A stretch of 21,972 bases of DNA from Ministeria vibrans ATCC 50519 (lineage: Eukaryota > Opisthokonta > Filasterea). Where the stretch lies: assembly GCA_943704425.1 (NCBI GenBank), contig CALSCP010000159.1, forward strand, positions 17,983 through 39,954. Direction: 5' to 3'. Position numbers and translations under genes: made by a program. A model generated the notes under the pieces. The model saw nothing but the letters and a program-made list of their open reading frames with translations. It did not search any database and was not told where the DNA came from. Below, piece after piece: positions 1 to 9,873 of this stretch. The number at the start of each line of letters is the position of its first letter. Within the stretch, counting starts at the first letter, position 1.

Positions 1-1
<1 letters not shown>

Positions 2-91
<90 letters not shown>
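2..91. repeat. CT dinucleotide microsatellite
   Basis: About 45 uninterrupted CT units open the window. They lie directly upstream of an AG at 112-113 that fits a splice acceptor, so the tract probably serves as the pyrimidine tract of a sialidase intron whose 5' part is outside the window. If it were coding it would give a Ser-Leu repeat, which is not expected in a sialidase. Confidence 0.95.
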
Positions 92-93
<2 letters not shown>

Positions 94-113
94 GTTCCCT
101 ATGGGCCTCGCAG

Positions 114-495
114 TCCTTCTCCAATGACGACGGTGTTCTTTTCTCCTCTCCCGAGAACGTCCCGCAACTTCTCGATCCGGTCTGTCAAGGCAGTGTCATT
201 GTAGATTCATCCACGGGTATTGTCTACCTCTCCAACGCTGACAATGCCGTCTCTCGAATCAACGGGACTGTCCACTACTCAACGTACTGTTACCCTCAAC
301 AGCACCACAGTCATTTCTTACACTCATGTATATATATTTAGTGATGACGGACAGTCCTATCAACTTCTGCGCGTGCTCGATCCCGGTCCGTTTGCCTACA
401 GTGCCATCAACATGCTCAACACAACGCATCTTGCCGTCCTCTACGAGCAGAACAACATGATTTACTTTCAACCGGTGCAGAAGGTGTCGTCTTGA
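114..495 (+). CDS. Sialidase (GH33-like), C-terminal two exons, 5' part missing
   Basis: This is the 3' end of a sialidase gene, an enzyme that releases terminal sialic acids from glycoconjugates. Exons are 114-283 and 342-495, joined across a 58-nt GT-AG intron (284-341); they give 107 residues ending at TGA 493-495. Visible family marks are an Asp-box-like SNDDGVLF at the start, DPVCQGS (about residues 21-27), SRINGTV with the likely third arginine of the carboxylate-binding triad (Arg48 of the fragment), a second Asp box STDDGQSY (56-63), GPFAYS (72-77) with the expected nucleophilic Tyr76, and LYE (90-92). The second Asp box appears only after splicing, which supports the intron. The exon start at 114 follows a CAG acceptor; the open frame also continues upstream as WASQ, which resembles sialidases too, so the exon could begin slightly earlier. 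The N-terminal half with the first two arginines and the acid/base Asp lies off the left edge, so secretion and exact specificity cannot be judged. Confidence 0.82.
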
Positions 496-1014
496 ATGAA
501 GTATTATTACACGCTAACTCTGGAATCGCACCAAGAGTAATTCAATCAAATCCAATATCAATAATAATATTAATATGAAGACATACCTTGTTTGATTATA
601 AGGGGTCCTCTTAAAATTATTTGGAACGATCAAATCTCAAATGAAGATGAATAAGTTGAAATTGGAAAAGAATCACTCGCTGACGACTCTGAGAGGGTTA
701 CTCTCCTGTCTCATGTATGATGCAAGGTACTTCAGTCAGTGTGGCTCTGGCGGATCATTCGTATCTACACTCCTAGCTGGATCCCTTGCGCCGTGTATCC
801 TGTCAGAGAATGTTGTAACTTAGCAGCAGTGGAAGAACAGTATGGAAGCGGAGGACGCACCGTTGTCGATACCGCAGTCAGTTGACAGAATTTCAGTCAA
901 GTCACTCACTTGTTGTGACTTGTGACTCTCAATATTTATTATTAATTATATTTTCTTTGATCCACTTTTACTTTTCTCGCTCAGTCGCCCCCCCCTCCCC
1001 TTACTTAACCCACC
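496..1014. other. Intergenic spacer: sialidase 3' flank and capping-protein promoter
   Basis: No convincing gene is seen. The stretch is AT-rich at both ends (clusters of AATAAT around 555-575 and 930-955) and more balanced in the middle. A pyrimidine-rich run ending in CAG at about 983-985, some 30 nt before the capping-protein ATG, resembles a splice acceptor, so a 5'-UTR intron is possible. A C-rich run follows at 988-1000. A 60-codon open frame at 641-823 has no recognisable features and is taken as chance. Confidence 0.6.
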
Positions 1015-2025
1015 ATGGCTGACGACTACGACCAAGAAATCCCCGACGAGGAGAAGATCAAGATCGCCAGCGACTTTATCAAAAATGCGCCCGCCGGCGA
1101 GTTTAACGAAGTCTTCAACGGTACGCGTTGCTGCCAGGGGGCCCTCCAGCCATCGCCCGTGTCGCTCCTGTGCTTCGCTTTCTGCTCTTCTCGAGACGTT
1201 TCCCCTCAAAATCAGCTTGAGCGTTTTTTTTTTCTCTATTCTCTCATCACCGACTTTCTCGTTGTGCTGTGCTTCCCGCACTCCCTGGCTCTTCCCGCCG
1301 TGTTGTCTTTGCCCACACTTTCCCGTCTGGCCGCTCTTTTGTGCGCGCTCTCTCTCTCTCTTTCTCTCTCTCTTTCACTTTACAGTTTGTCTGTTTGAGA
1401 AAAGTCTCTTTGATAAAAAAAAATACCTTCTCTCTCACACCACCGTGCCACGCACCTCTGCCTCTATCCACGCAACCCCTTTGCATTTGGGCGCTGTGGT
1501 TTTGCGTGGCGCCCTTCCTTTGTCGTCTTGTTGTGATTGCGTTGCGTTTTCAGCCGAAATCTCACTCTTCTGGGCTTCTCTCGGCGCCCTCTCTGCCGCG
1601 ACATGCACACCAGTGCCCCTGGGTGTCCTCTCGAGTGGAGATTGCGGCTGCGGTTGTGCTGCAATTTCGGTGTTGATCGTTTTTTCTGTGGCGTAGACGT
1701 TCGCGTATTGCTCGGCAACGACGAGCTTCTCAAGGAGGGTGCTGCCCAGTCATTTGCACGGTACAACAGGGATCAGTTCACTCCCGTCGAGATGGAAGGC
1801 GAAAAACGCAAGGTTCGCACAAGAGGGCAAAAACTTGTTTTCCTTATGTCTCCTTCGTTTTCTTTAGACACTCATCACAGAGGTTGGAGACCTTGGCGAG
1901 GGCCGATTTCTTGACCCGACGTCAGGAAAGTCGTTTGCCTTTGACCACTTGACCAAAGCCGTCTCGGACATTCAAGAGGAGGAGCGTGATGCTACATCCG
2001 AACCTTTCCGGTACACTCACTTGTC

Positions 2026-2066
<41 letters not shown>

Positions 2067-2860
2067 ACACGTCTCATTTGCTCCTCTCCTGATACTTTCT
2101 CTCCAGACTCGCAATGGACTTTGCCGCTGCCAAGTACCTGACTTCACATTTCCCCGCGGGCAACCTGACGGTCTACGGCAAAAGCAGTGGCGACGAGGTG
2201 ACACTGACTGTCTGTCTCGAAGACCACAAATTCAACCCAAAGAACTTTTGGAATGGCCGTTGGCGCTCAAGTGTAAGTGAACAAGAGAATAGATAGAGAG
2301 AGACAAGAGAGAGCCAGAGAGAGAGAGAGACAACGTGTTAGAGAGAAGCAAAATCATATATATATATGTATATATATAAAACAAAGACGTAATAGAGAGA
2401 GCAAGCGTGTAATAGGAGCATGTGTTTGTGTGTGTAGTGGACAGTGAAGTTTGGAGCGGACGGTAGCGGCGGGAGCATTACGGGGGTGATGCGGATCCAA
2501 GTGCACTACTACGAGGACGGCAATGTGCAGCTGCAGTCAAGCAAGGACGTTTCAGGGGCAGTCCCGGCGACCTCCGACCCCGAAGCCATTGCGCGCGCTG
2601 TCGTTGATCTGATGGAGACGCAGGAGAATGACTACCAGACGGCCCTCAATGAGAACTACAATGTCATGTCCGACACCACATTTAAGGTAGCGCGCAAAAT
2701 AATGGCGATACAACTCAAAAGCCACTCACTCTCGAAATTGTATGTGTGTGTGCGTATGTTTTTTTAGGCTCTGCGACGTCAACTTCCCGTGACCCATTCC
2801 AAGCTGGACTGGAACAAGATTCTCGCGTACAAACTTGGTGCGGAAATGGACAAGAAGTAA
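1015..2860 (+). CDS. CAPZA: F-actin-capping protein subunit alpha
   Basis: Alpha subunit of the CapZ heterodimer, which binds barbed ends of actin filaments and stops subunit exchange. Six exons: 1015-1120, 1697-1812, 1868-2010, 2107-2272, 2438-2686, 2768-2860. They add up to 873 nt and a 290-residue protein, close to the usual 286 of animal subunits. The spliced protein follows the family along its length: [18 protein letters not shown] at the N-terminus, [33 protein letters not shown], the signature [25 protein letters not shown], and a C-terminal [12 protein letters not shown], which corresponds to the actin-binding tentacle. The start ATG has a near-ideal context (CACCATGG). Introns are 576, 55, 96, 165 and 81 nt. 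The first is unusually long and CT-rich, the third holds a CA microsatellite, the fourth GA and TA runs. The gene is convergent with the NFX1-like gene (188-bp spacer). The second donor (GTTCGC) is weak but gives the correct length against the family. Confidence 0.97.
2030..2064. repeat. CA microsatellite in CAPZA intron 3
   Basis: About 17 CA units between the donor at 2011 and the acceptor ending at 2106. It accounts for most of the intron's extra length over the roughly 60-nt norm of this window. Confidence 0.95.
2273..2437 (+). repeat. GA-rich and TA-palindromic tract in CAPZA intron 4
   Basis: The intron starts with a consensus GTAAGT donor and carries runs of GA (about 2294-2345, again near 2395) and a self-complementary TA stretch (about 2357-2379). 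The acceptor TAG ends at 2437 and follows a short GT run. Confidence 0.7.
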
Positions 2861-3048
2861 CTTGTGTTTTGCTCTGTGTGTGTGTCAAAGAGTGCGAAAA
2901 GAAAGTGAGAGTAAATGAAAAAAGTTAGAACGATCTTTTCTTGTGAGTCAGAGGAGGTGATAATTGTTACAAATTAATAATAACTTTATAACAGTTATAG
3001 TGATTCTGTCAATATATGATTAATCGCAACAGATTGCATAATAATAAT

Positions 3049-6000
3049 TCACTCAGTCTGAGTCTGAGTGTCACTCGCCGTCTTTTCTACCCCCTCGTTT
3101 TCTTCTTTTTCTTCTTCTTTTTCTTTTTCTTTTTCTTCTTCTTTTTCTTCTTCTTCTTCTTCTTCTTCTTCTTCTACCACTTCCCATGAGTCTGGAATGT
3201 CTTCCTCTTTGTCTGATGTGGCAGCCTTGATTGTTGCTTGGAGTGGCGTGTCGTCGCGCAGAGTCGCAATAATGGCACGCGCATTGAACAGCTGATCGAC
3301 TGACGGTCCGCCGAATGAGCTGACGGGCGGCGCAGCTGTGTCTCGCCCGCTCTGCGTGTGTTGCTGTGGCCGTTTGCCGTTGGTGTTGTCGTGTGACGCT
3401 GTGACTGTCTCAGAGAGAAGCACAGTGGGCAGACGCGAGTGAACGTTGCGCGTGAGGATAACGGAGCGTTTGGGTTCTGCGTCGACCGAAAGAGCAGTGA
3501 CGTTGTAGAAGGGAGCCATTTCATGGACAAGGTGTCGCACACTGGCCTTCATGACGGGCAGATGAGTGGCGCTCATGGTTGTGCCTGCGAGCGAGACGAC
3601 AAGCTCATGAAAGTGCGACTCTAGTTGGCGCACGAGCGGACGGTTGATGCGTACGGCGTCGAGAAGGGATTCGGGGTAGTCCGGCACGAGCGACTCGCGC
3701 TCGGCTTGACGAGCCGCTCGATCGACGCTGAGTGCGTCTGCGAGACGACGATTGCGCTCTTCGATAGCACAATCGGTGTCACAGTCGAGGACGTTGCCAC
3801 GCAGCGCATGCGAGAGCGCAGCCATCTGGTAGGGGGTGGACGCGTCGAGCGCACTGGTGATCACACTTGACAAAGGACAGGTGGCAGATGAGGTTGCAGT
3901 GGTGGTGGAGGTGGTGGTGGTGGAGGCGGTGGCAGTAGATGCCGAGTCGGCATTGCGTGTGGTGGTCTGACCGCAGAGACTGCGTCCCTTGCGACGACCA
4001 CACGGACACTGAATGTCGACGGGCGTCTCGCAGGGCGCATCGGGACATTCGCTGAGGTCCGGGTGGCAGGGCACGTTGCACGGATGACCGCACGAGTCGC
4101 GCTTAGCCGTGCATGGCTGTACACAATCGTTGGGAGCGCAGGAGCCCTCGTGACATGGCTGGATGCATCGGTGACCGCAGGGAAACGGGCGACCGCACTT
4201 GCGACCGCACGAGAAGGCGGTCGAGCTACAGGTGACGGTGCGAGACTCGTGAGCGCCCTTGCATGGGCGCTGAACGAGCACGGCACACGGAGGACATTGG
4301 GGCAAGTTATGACAGGTGTGCATCACAGCGTGGTCGCAGCGGTGTTCGCGGGCACAGCGTTGCTTGCACTGGGGTGGTGGTGTGCCGCACTTGACGGGTG
4401 GGAAGAGCACGGTGAGACCGCAGTGACACGCAACTTCGTTGTACTCGGCCATGAGACAGGGCGGACAGCGACCGCGGTGGCAGGGTGCCTCGCAGGCGTG
4501 CACGCCACACTGCAGACGCCGACCGCACGTGAGCATGCAGAAGTGCTCATCGGGACCCTTGGCGGCGCAACAGCGAGTGCTGCAACGGTGGCGGCCGCAC
4601 GACTTGATCTCGTTGCACAAACTGCGACAGCGGAACTCAAACCCCGGCTCGTGCTCCGCGCACACCACGTGCATGCTCTCGGCGCCACAGACACACGCCA
4701 GCTCAAGCTCAACGGTGCACGGACCACAGTCGCCTTCGTGGCAGGTGCGCGGACAGCCATGACCACACGGCAGCTGACGGCCACACGGGAGGGTTGAGTC
4801 GCACAGGGGCACGGGGGCACGACAGCTGAGGCGCGCCCGACGCTTTTCGTGCGTCAGCTCGCGACGACCACACGGACACGTGCTCACTGACTGTGTGTCG
4901 GTACGGCACGAGCCACACGAGCCCGCGTGGCACAGCAGTTTGCATTTGCAGTTGCCGCAGCGCAGTGGGGCGTCACAGGGCTCGGCACACGAGTAGGTGC
5001 CCTCCTGGCCCGGCTCACGCACCCGCTCGACACACGACATGGTGCGCTTGTGCTTGCCGCAGAAGCAACGGTCTTGGTAGGTGACAGGACACGACTCACA
5101 GGGACCCTCGTGGCAGATGGCGCGGCAGCGATGACGTCCGCACTCGAGCTGACGGTTGCACAAGCCACCACAGCTGACACGCTCCAAGTTGCCCTTGCAC
5201 CGCACTGTCGTGCTGATTTTGCTGCACCAACAGCGACGCGTGACCATGCCAGCGCACGGTGGACAAGGACCCGGATGACACAGCTGCGCACACTTGTGTG
5301 TCTTGCACGATCGCTTCTTGCCACACAGTGCGCCACACGAGTGTGGGGTGGTGGAGGGATCGTCGCGCGGCGAAACCACTTTGCCGCAGAAGCAGCGGTA
5401 CTGTGAAGGATACACGGTGGATGTGGTCTGACAGGCGGGACAGCGCCATCCAGTTTGGGCGCCACCCGGGGCACTCGATCGAATCCACTTGTGGAGACAG
5501 TGCTTGTGGAAGATGGCAAAACATTCTTGGCAGGAGAGGACATGGTCCTTGCGACTCACAATCGAGCAGCACACCATGCACTCGAGCTCGTTGGAATGGA
5601 GCAGACGAATGAGTTCGTCGGCTCGCGACAGACTGCCCGTGGGCTCTGTCGAAGAGAAGTTGGGCTGTGGTTGAGGTTGTTGTTGTTGATGATGATGATG
5701 ATGGACGGCAGACGACGACGACGACGACGACTTCTTCGGGTGTTGCTTGCGCTCCTTCTTCGTTGTCGTCGTTGTTGTTGTTGTCGTCGTCATGGTCGTC
5801 GTCGTGGTCGTAGTTGACTCGGATGTCGCATCGGCAGCAGCAGCAGCAGCCGCCGCCGCCGCAACCTCTTCGGATGGCACAAACGGCGCAGCGTTCACGC
5901 GAAGACCTGCACCAGCCGACGATGACGCGCTGTTTCGTCCACCGCGCGCCCCACTGCGGCCGCGACTACCGCCCCCACCACGTCGACTACCACCACCCCC

Positions 6001-6255
6001 ACCACGACCACCGCGCCGTGACGATGCTGACGAGCCACTCGATGGAGTAGGCGACGAGGACGACGCACGTTGCGTAATCGACGCCTCCATTCCTCGACCC
6101 GTCTCCTCAGAGGACGATCCCGTCGAGTTCGAGCCTGCAGCACCGCCCCGCGCACCTCCACGGCCACCGCGACCTCCTCTTGATCGACCCCGACCGCCAG
6201 GCTCGCGGCTTTTCCCGCGATTCGGAATTGCTTCAGATGTAGATGTGGTTTCCAT
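3049..6255 (-). CDS. NFX1: NFX1-type zinc-finger protein (PAM2, RING-like, NF-X1 fingers, R3H)
   Basis: Intronless 1068-residue protein of the NFX1 family, nuclear or cytoplasmic regulators that bind nucleic acid and poly(A)-binding protein and can act as ubiquitin ligases. In order: an RGG/RG-rich N-terminus (residues 1-105); LRVNAAPFVP (118-127), a good match to the PAM2 motif that binds the PABP MLLE domain; poly-Ala, poly-Thr, poly-Ser, His/Gln runs (131-197); an atypical RING from CMVC (227-230) to CPAC (273-276), with paired CxxC and HxxC ligands; a long array of NF-X1 fingers (about 288-762) with repeated CGxHxC and CHxGxCxxC patterns; the conserved block ERNRRLADAL (834-843); and an R3H domain (about 870-945) with the diagnostic RHLVH, FYNVTALSVD and EPKRSVILTR. 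The C-terminus is acidic: IPDSWE, a poly-Glu/Lys run and a final TQTQTE. Start ATG has G at +4. The start is supported because PAM2 lies well inside the frame. The 5' end faces the multifunctional enzyme gene over 287 bp. Confidence 0.95.
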   Translation of the reverse strand: METTSTSEAIPNRGKSREPGGRGRSRGGRGGRGGARGGAAGSNSTGSSSEETGRGMEASITQRASSSSPTPSSGSSASSRRGGRGGGGGSRRGGGGSRGRSGARGGRNSASSSAGAGLRVNAAPFVPSEEVAAAAAAAAAADATSESTTTTTTTMTTTTTTTTTTKKERKQHPKKSSSSSSSAVHHHHHQQQQPQPQPNFSSTEPTGSLSRADELIRLLHSNELECMVCCSIVSRKDHVLSCQECFAIFHKHCLHKWIRSSAPGGAQTGWRCPACQTTSTVYPSQYRCFCGKVVSPRDDPSTTPHSCGALCGKKRSCKTHKCAQLCHPGPCPPCAGMVTRRCWCSKISTTVRCKGNLERVSCGGLCNRQLECGRHRCRAICHEGPCESCPVTYQDRCFCGKHKRTMSCVERVREPGQEGTYSCAEPCDAPLRCGNCKCKLLCHAGSCGSCRTDTQSVSTCPCGRRELTHEKRRARLSCRAPVPLCDSTLPCGRQLPCGHGCPRTCHEGDCGPCTVELELACVCGAESMHVVCAEHEPGFEFRCRSLCNEIKSCGRHRCSTRCCAAKGPDEHFCMLTCGRRLQCGVHACEAPCHRGRCPPCLMAEYNEVACHCGLTVLFPPVKCGTPPPQCKQRCAREHRCDHAVMHTCHNLPQCPPCAVLVQRPCKGAHESRTVTCSSTAFSCGRKCGRPFPCGHRCIQPCHEGSCAPNDCVQPCTAKRDSCGHPCNVPCHPDLSECPDAPCETPVDIQCPCGRRKGRSLCGQTTTRNADSASTATASTTTTSTTTATSSATCPLSSVITSALDASTPYQMAALSHALRGNVLDCDTDCAIEERNRRLADALSVDRAARQAERESLVPDYPESLLDAVRINRPLVRQLESHFHELVVSLAGTTMSATHLPVMKASVRHLVHEMAPFYNVTALSVDAEPKRSVILTRNVHSRLPTVLLSETVTASHDNTNGKRPQQHTQSGRDTAAPPVSSFGGPSVDQLFNARAIIATLRDDTPLQATIKAATSDKEEDIPDSWEVVEEEEEEEEEEKEEEKEKEKEEEKEENEGVEKTASDTQTQTE
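3100..3176. repeat. Coding TTC/GAA trinucleotide tract
   Basis: Imperfect TTC repeats on the + strand are read on the minus strand as GAA/GAG and AAA/AAG and encode the Glu/Lys run near the NFX1 C-terminus. The frame stays open, so length changes would alter only the acidic tail. Confidence 0.9.
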
Positions 6256-6542
6256 GAATAATAATGAAGATCAAAATTCAATCGTGATTCAATCAGAGCC
6301 TTATGACTTATGCCCGTCCCTCTCACGTCCCTCTCAGGATATGGTGTATCTGGTGCCTATTGCATCACTTGTCTGGCCATCAGGAAATCTGTCTCCGCTC
6401 CCTATCGACGCTCCCGTAGCTTGAAAAGTGGTTCTGTTGTCGCTTTTCGTTTGTGATCACTTTGTGATCGATATTATCTTCTTCTTCTCATTAATAATTA
6501 TTAATTATTCATTATTATTCATTATTTCTCTTACATTTACAT
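6256..6542. promoter_or_regulatory. Divergent promoter region between NFX1-like and MFP genes
   Basis: 287 bp separate two divergently oriented start codons. The MFP side is AT-rich (about 6475-6540, many ATTATT). Two copies of TTTGTGATC lie at 6450-6458 and 6461-6469, spaced 11 bp, and the first overlaps the palindrome GTGATCAC (6453-6460). No clear TATA box can be assigned among the AT-rich sequence. The regulatory role is inferred from position only. Confidence 0.5.
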
Positions 6543-9500
6543 ATGTCTGTCGCCTACGAACAAATTGGCCGAACGGCTGTGCTTACGATCAACAATCCGC
6601 CGGTGAATGCGCTCGGGTAGGCAAATACAAGATGGGACAACACACAATCCACAACAAACCAACTTTCATTCACAGCTCCTCAGTGCGACTTGGCCTTCAA
6701 GACGGCGTCAAGGTGAGCGCTACTAGCTGCGATGATGGTCTACTCGCCACTGACTGACACGCTCCGTTTTTCAGCGTGCACACCGGGAGACAGGAGTCGA
6801 TTCCATTGTCATCATGGGCGGTAAGCACACACGCGATGGTTCAGTCGCTTTGCGCCCATGTTCACTCTCTACTCTCCTCCCAGGCGGTCGTACCTTCCCG
6901 GCCGGTGCCGATGTGACCGAATTCTCGGACATGACCAAGGCAATGTGCGAGCCACGACTGCCGCAACTGTGCACGCAAATCGAGTCGTCGCCCAAACCCG
7001 TCGTGGCCGCCCTGCACGGCACCTGCTACGGCGGAGGCCTTGAAATCGCCTTGGGCTGCCACTACCGCATTGCTCTTGCTTCTGCGCGTGTCTCCTTTCC
7101 CGAAGTCCACCTGGGCATCTTGCCTGGAGCCGGTGGCACGCAGCGCCTTCCGCGCGTCGTCTCCATTGAACATGCCATCGACATGATCACAACGGGCCGG
7201 CCTGTCCGCGCTGCGACCGCCCTCGAATGGGGTCTTCTTGATCAAGTGGTTCCAGACAACGCCAAAGATCCACGCGCGCTCCTCAAAGCAGCGCTCCAGT
7301 GCGCCTCAACGGCTGTCGCCTCCTCCAGCTCAACGCACCTCCGACGCGTCTCCGCCAAACCCCTCCACGACCTCACCACAGCGCCCGCCACCCTCGCCGC
7401 CGCTCGAACCCGCCTAGAGCAGCGCAACCCACACTTTGAGGCGCCTCTGCGGTGCATTGATGCGCTCCAGGCGGCATACACCCACGGCCAGGCGTCGTTT
7501 GCGCGCGGCATGCAAGCGGAGGAGGCCCTTATTGCGTCGCTCATGCAATCCCCACAGGCGCGTGCCCTTCAACATCTCTTCTTTGCCGAACGCCTTGCCG
7601 CTCGCATTCCAGGGCTTCCCAACAGTCCCGCCGCCACAGTGAACTCAGTGGGGGTCATTGGCGGAGGGACAATGGGCTGTGGCATTGCCCAGTGCTTCCT
7701 CGACAAACACATTGCAACGACACTCATTGACACCTCTACAGACGCCATTGCGCGAGCACTCGCCACTATCAAGCACACATATGCTGTCCGTGTCAAGCGC
7801 AACACCCTCACTTCCGCACAAGTCGAGTCGCGTCTCGCTCTCCTCTCACTCCACACCGAGCTCAAGTCTCTTGCACACTGTGATTTGGTCATTGAAGCAG
7901 TCTTTGAGAACATGCAGATTAAACAAAAGGTATGAAGCACAATAGTGTGTGTGTGTGTGTGTGTGTGTGTGTCATTGTCTCGGTTTCACTAATTATTGAT
8001 AATAAGGTTTCTTATAAAATATATATTATAATGTTTCTCTGATTGGTTTCCTTTTTCTTCTTCAGGTGTTTAAGGAATTGGATTTGGTCTGTAAGTCCGA
8101 CGCAGTTTTGGCGTCCAACACATCCACACTTGATATTGAACAGGTGATGATAGTGTCATTTGTGCAGAGTTTGTGTGTGTAGTAGTATGCGTGTGGGCAA
8201 ACTTAAGTGTGAGTTGTGATAGAGTTGAGTTGAATTGTGTGATGACTGATTGGTATAATTGTGTGATTGGTATGTGATGTTTGAATTGTGTGATGACTGA
8301 TTGGTATGATTGTGTGATTGGTATGTGCTGTTTGAATTGTGTGATGACTGATTGGTATAATTGTGTGATTGGTATGTGCTGTTTGAATTGTGTGATGACT
8401 GATTGATCATTTGCGTTGATTGCGCTGTACGGTGCTTGTGTTGATTGCGCTGTACGTTGCTTGATGTGTGTTGAATGAACTGCGTGTGATAGATTGGGAT
8501 GTGTGTTGATGATTGGAATTGTGGTTGATTGAGTGATTGACTTTGATTGTATTGTGTACTGCGTGTAGATTGCGAGTGTGACAAGTCGACCCGATCAAGT
8601 GGTAGGAATGCACTTTTTTGCACCCGGTAAGAACAACAGCTCACACAGGAAGTCGGAGAATTCAGTGTGGATTCTATTCTTATCGATTTGTGCTCTCACC
8701 AGCGAACGTCATGCGTCTTCTGGAAAACATCCGAACACCGCACACGTCAGCACGGGCAATTTTGACTGCGATGGAGACGGGCAAACGCATTGGCAAACTT
8801 GCTGTGCTTGCGCGCAATTGCGATGGGTTCATTGGGAACCGCATGATCGAGTTTTACGGGCGAGAGGCCATGTTTATGTTGGAGGAAGGTGCATTTCCAG
8901 AGCAGGTGTGAACAGATAAGGGAGCAACGAGATCTGACTGACCGTGTTGTGTGTGTGCGTGTGTTAGATTGATAGAGTGATGAAGCAATATGGAATGCCA
9001 ATGGGACCTTTTGAGATGGCCGATCTGTCTGGGAATGATATTGGGTGGCGGATCCGACAGGGCAAAGGCTACACGACAGCTAAAACCCTGCCGTTCCGGT
9101 ACAGTGCGCTCGGAGGTGAGTTGAACACCCATGTAAGGTGTATATGTGTCTGATACATCACAAAATTAGATAAACTGTGCGAACTGGGGCGATTTGGACA
9201 GAAGACGGGCAAAGGATGGTACTCGTACGCCGAGAAGAGCCGCAAAGGAACGGTGGACGAGCGAGTGCACCAGCTGATTGTGCAGCACAGCGAAGACAAA
9301 GGGTTCCAGCGCAGAGTCATTGAGGACACAGAGATTCTCCAGCGCTGTCTTTTTCCGCTGATGAATGAGGGGTATCGCTTGTTAAAGGAAGGTACAGACT
9401 ACCTCCCGCCACTAAGCACACTGAACACACACACACACACACCACAAAGACATACACTCATGCACACACACATACATACATACACACACACATACACACA

Positions 9501-9873
9501 CACACTCACACACACTAAGCACACACACTAAGCACACACACACACACTTTCATCACTTCATTTCGATATGGATATTTTGATTTTGACATCAATCTCGTTT
9601 TCTATTGCAGGAATTGCGATCCGGGCAAGTGATATTGACATAGTGTTGTGTTATGGCTACGGCTATCCGCGCACAAAAGGTGGGCCACTCTTTGACTGCG
9701 AGCATTCCTATGGACTCGCCCGTGTCCACTCGTTTCTGTCTGACTATCTCTGCGCTCATCCCACATCGCTCCATTTCGAGCCGGCGCCACTCTTGACTGA
9801 GCTTGTTGAACGTGGCATTGGAGTGCGCGAGTGGGAGGCACTGCGTGATCGCACGGAGAGAGCCAAGTTGTGA
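6543..9873 (+). CDS. EHHADH: Peroxisomal bifunctional enoyl-CoA hydratase / 3-hydroxyacyl-CoA dehydrogenase (MFP1)
   Basis: Carries out hydration of 2-enoyl-CoA and NAD-dependent oxidation of 3-hydroxyacyl-CoA in beta-oxidation. Ten exons: 6543-6616, 6676-6712, 6775-6820, 6884-7929, 8066-8143, 8569-8626, 8703-8905, 8968-9115, 9170-9391, 9611-9873. They total 2175 nt and 724 residues, the usual family length. N-terminal crotonase domain: [38 protein letters not shown] and [16 protein letters not shown], with the two catalytic glutamates at 106 and 126. The dehydrogenase follows, with the nucleotide-binding GGGTMG (312-317) and [13 protein letters not shown], giving catalytic His442 and Glu454. 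The C-terminal HAD repeats contain [27 protein letters not shown] and [13 protein letters not shown]. The protein ends in AKL, a functional-type PTS1, so peroxisomal import is expected. An ATTAAA at 9931-9936 may be the polyadenylation signal. Long introns 4, 5 and 9 contain repeats. Confidence 0.97.
7945..7972. repeat. GT microsatellite in MFP intron 4
   Basis: Fourteen GT units shortly after the donor at 7930 in a 136-nt intron; the acceptor TTCAG ends at 8065. Confidence 0.95.
8231..8406. repeat. 51-bp tandem minisatellite in MFP intron 5
   Basis: About 3.4 head-to-tail copies of a 51-bp unit, with copy starts at 8231, 8282, 8333 and 8384 (partial). Copies differ by single bases only. Each unit starts TGAATTGTGTGATGACTGAT and itself contains internal GATTGGTAT duplications. 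It lies inside a 425-nt intron (8144-8568); related TTGATTG-like degenerate sequence continues to about 8550. Because 51 is a multiple of three, the minus strand stays open across it, giving a 162-codon Asn/Ser/His/Gln-rich frame that is regarded as a by-product. Confidence 0.93.
9425..9546. repeat. CA-rich compound microsatellite in MFP intron 9
   Basis: Runs of CA interspersed with CATA, CTCA and CTAAGCA units fill most of the 219-nt last intron (9392-9610). Confidence 0.9.

Noticed and set aside
641-823. 60-codon frame in the first spacer
   Set aside because: Short, no similarity recognised, no splice or codon-use support.
1085-1696. 203-codon + strand open frame in CAPZA intron 1
   Set aside because: Cys/Ser/Leu-rich translation of a pyrimidine-rich intron, overlapping the true first exon in another frame; no domain.
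4063-4797. 244-codon + strand frame opposite NFX1, and other frames there
   Set aside because: Shadows of the GC-rich Cys-codon array; the minus strand encodes the recognisable zinc fingers.
5747-6424. 225-codon + strand frame rich in Val, Ala and Pro
   Set aside because: Antisense of the Thr, Ala and Arg/Gly low-complexity N-terminus of NFX1.
8156-8644. 162-codon antisense Asn/Ser/His/Gln-rich protein
   Set aside because: Created by the 51-bp intronic minisatellite; kept only as an observation.
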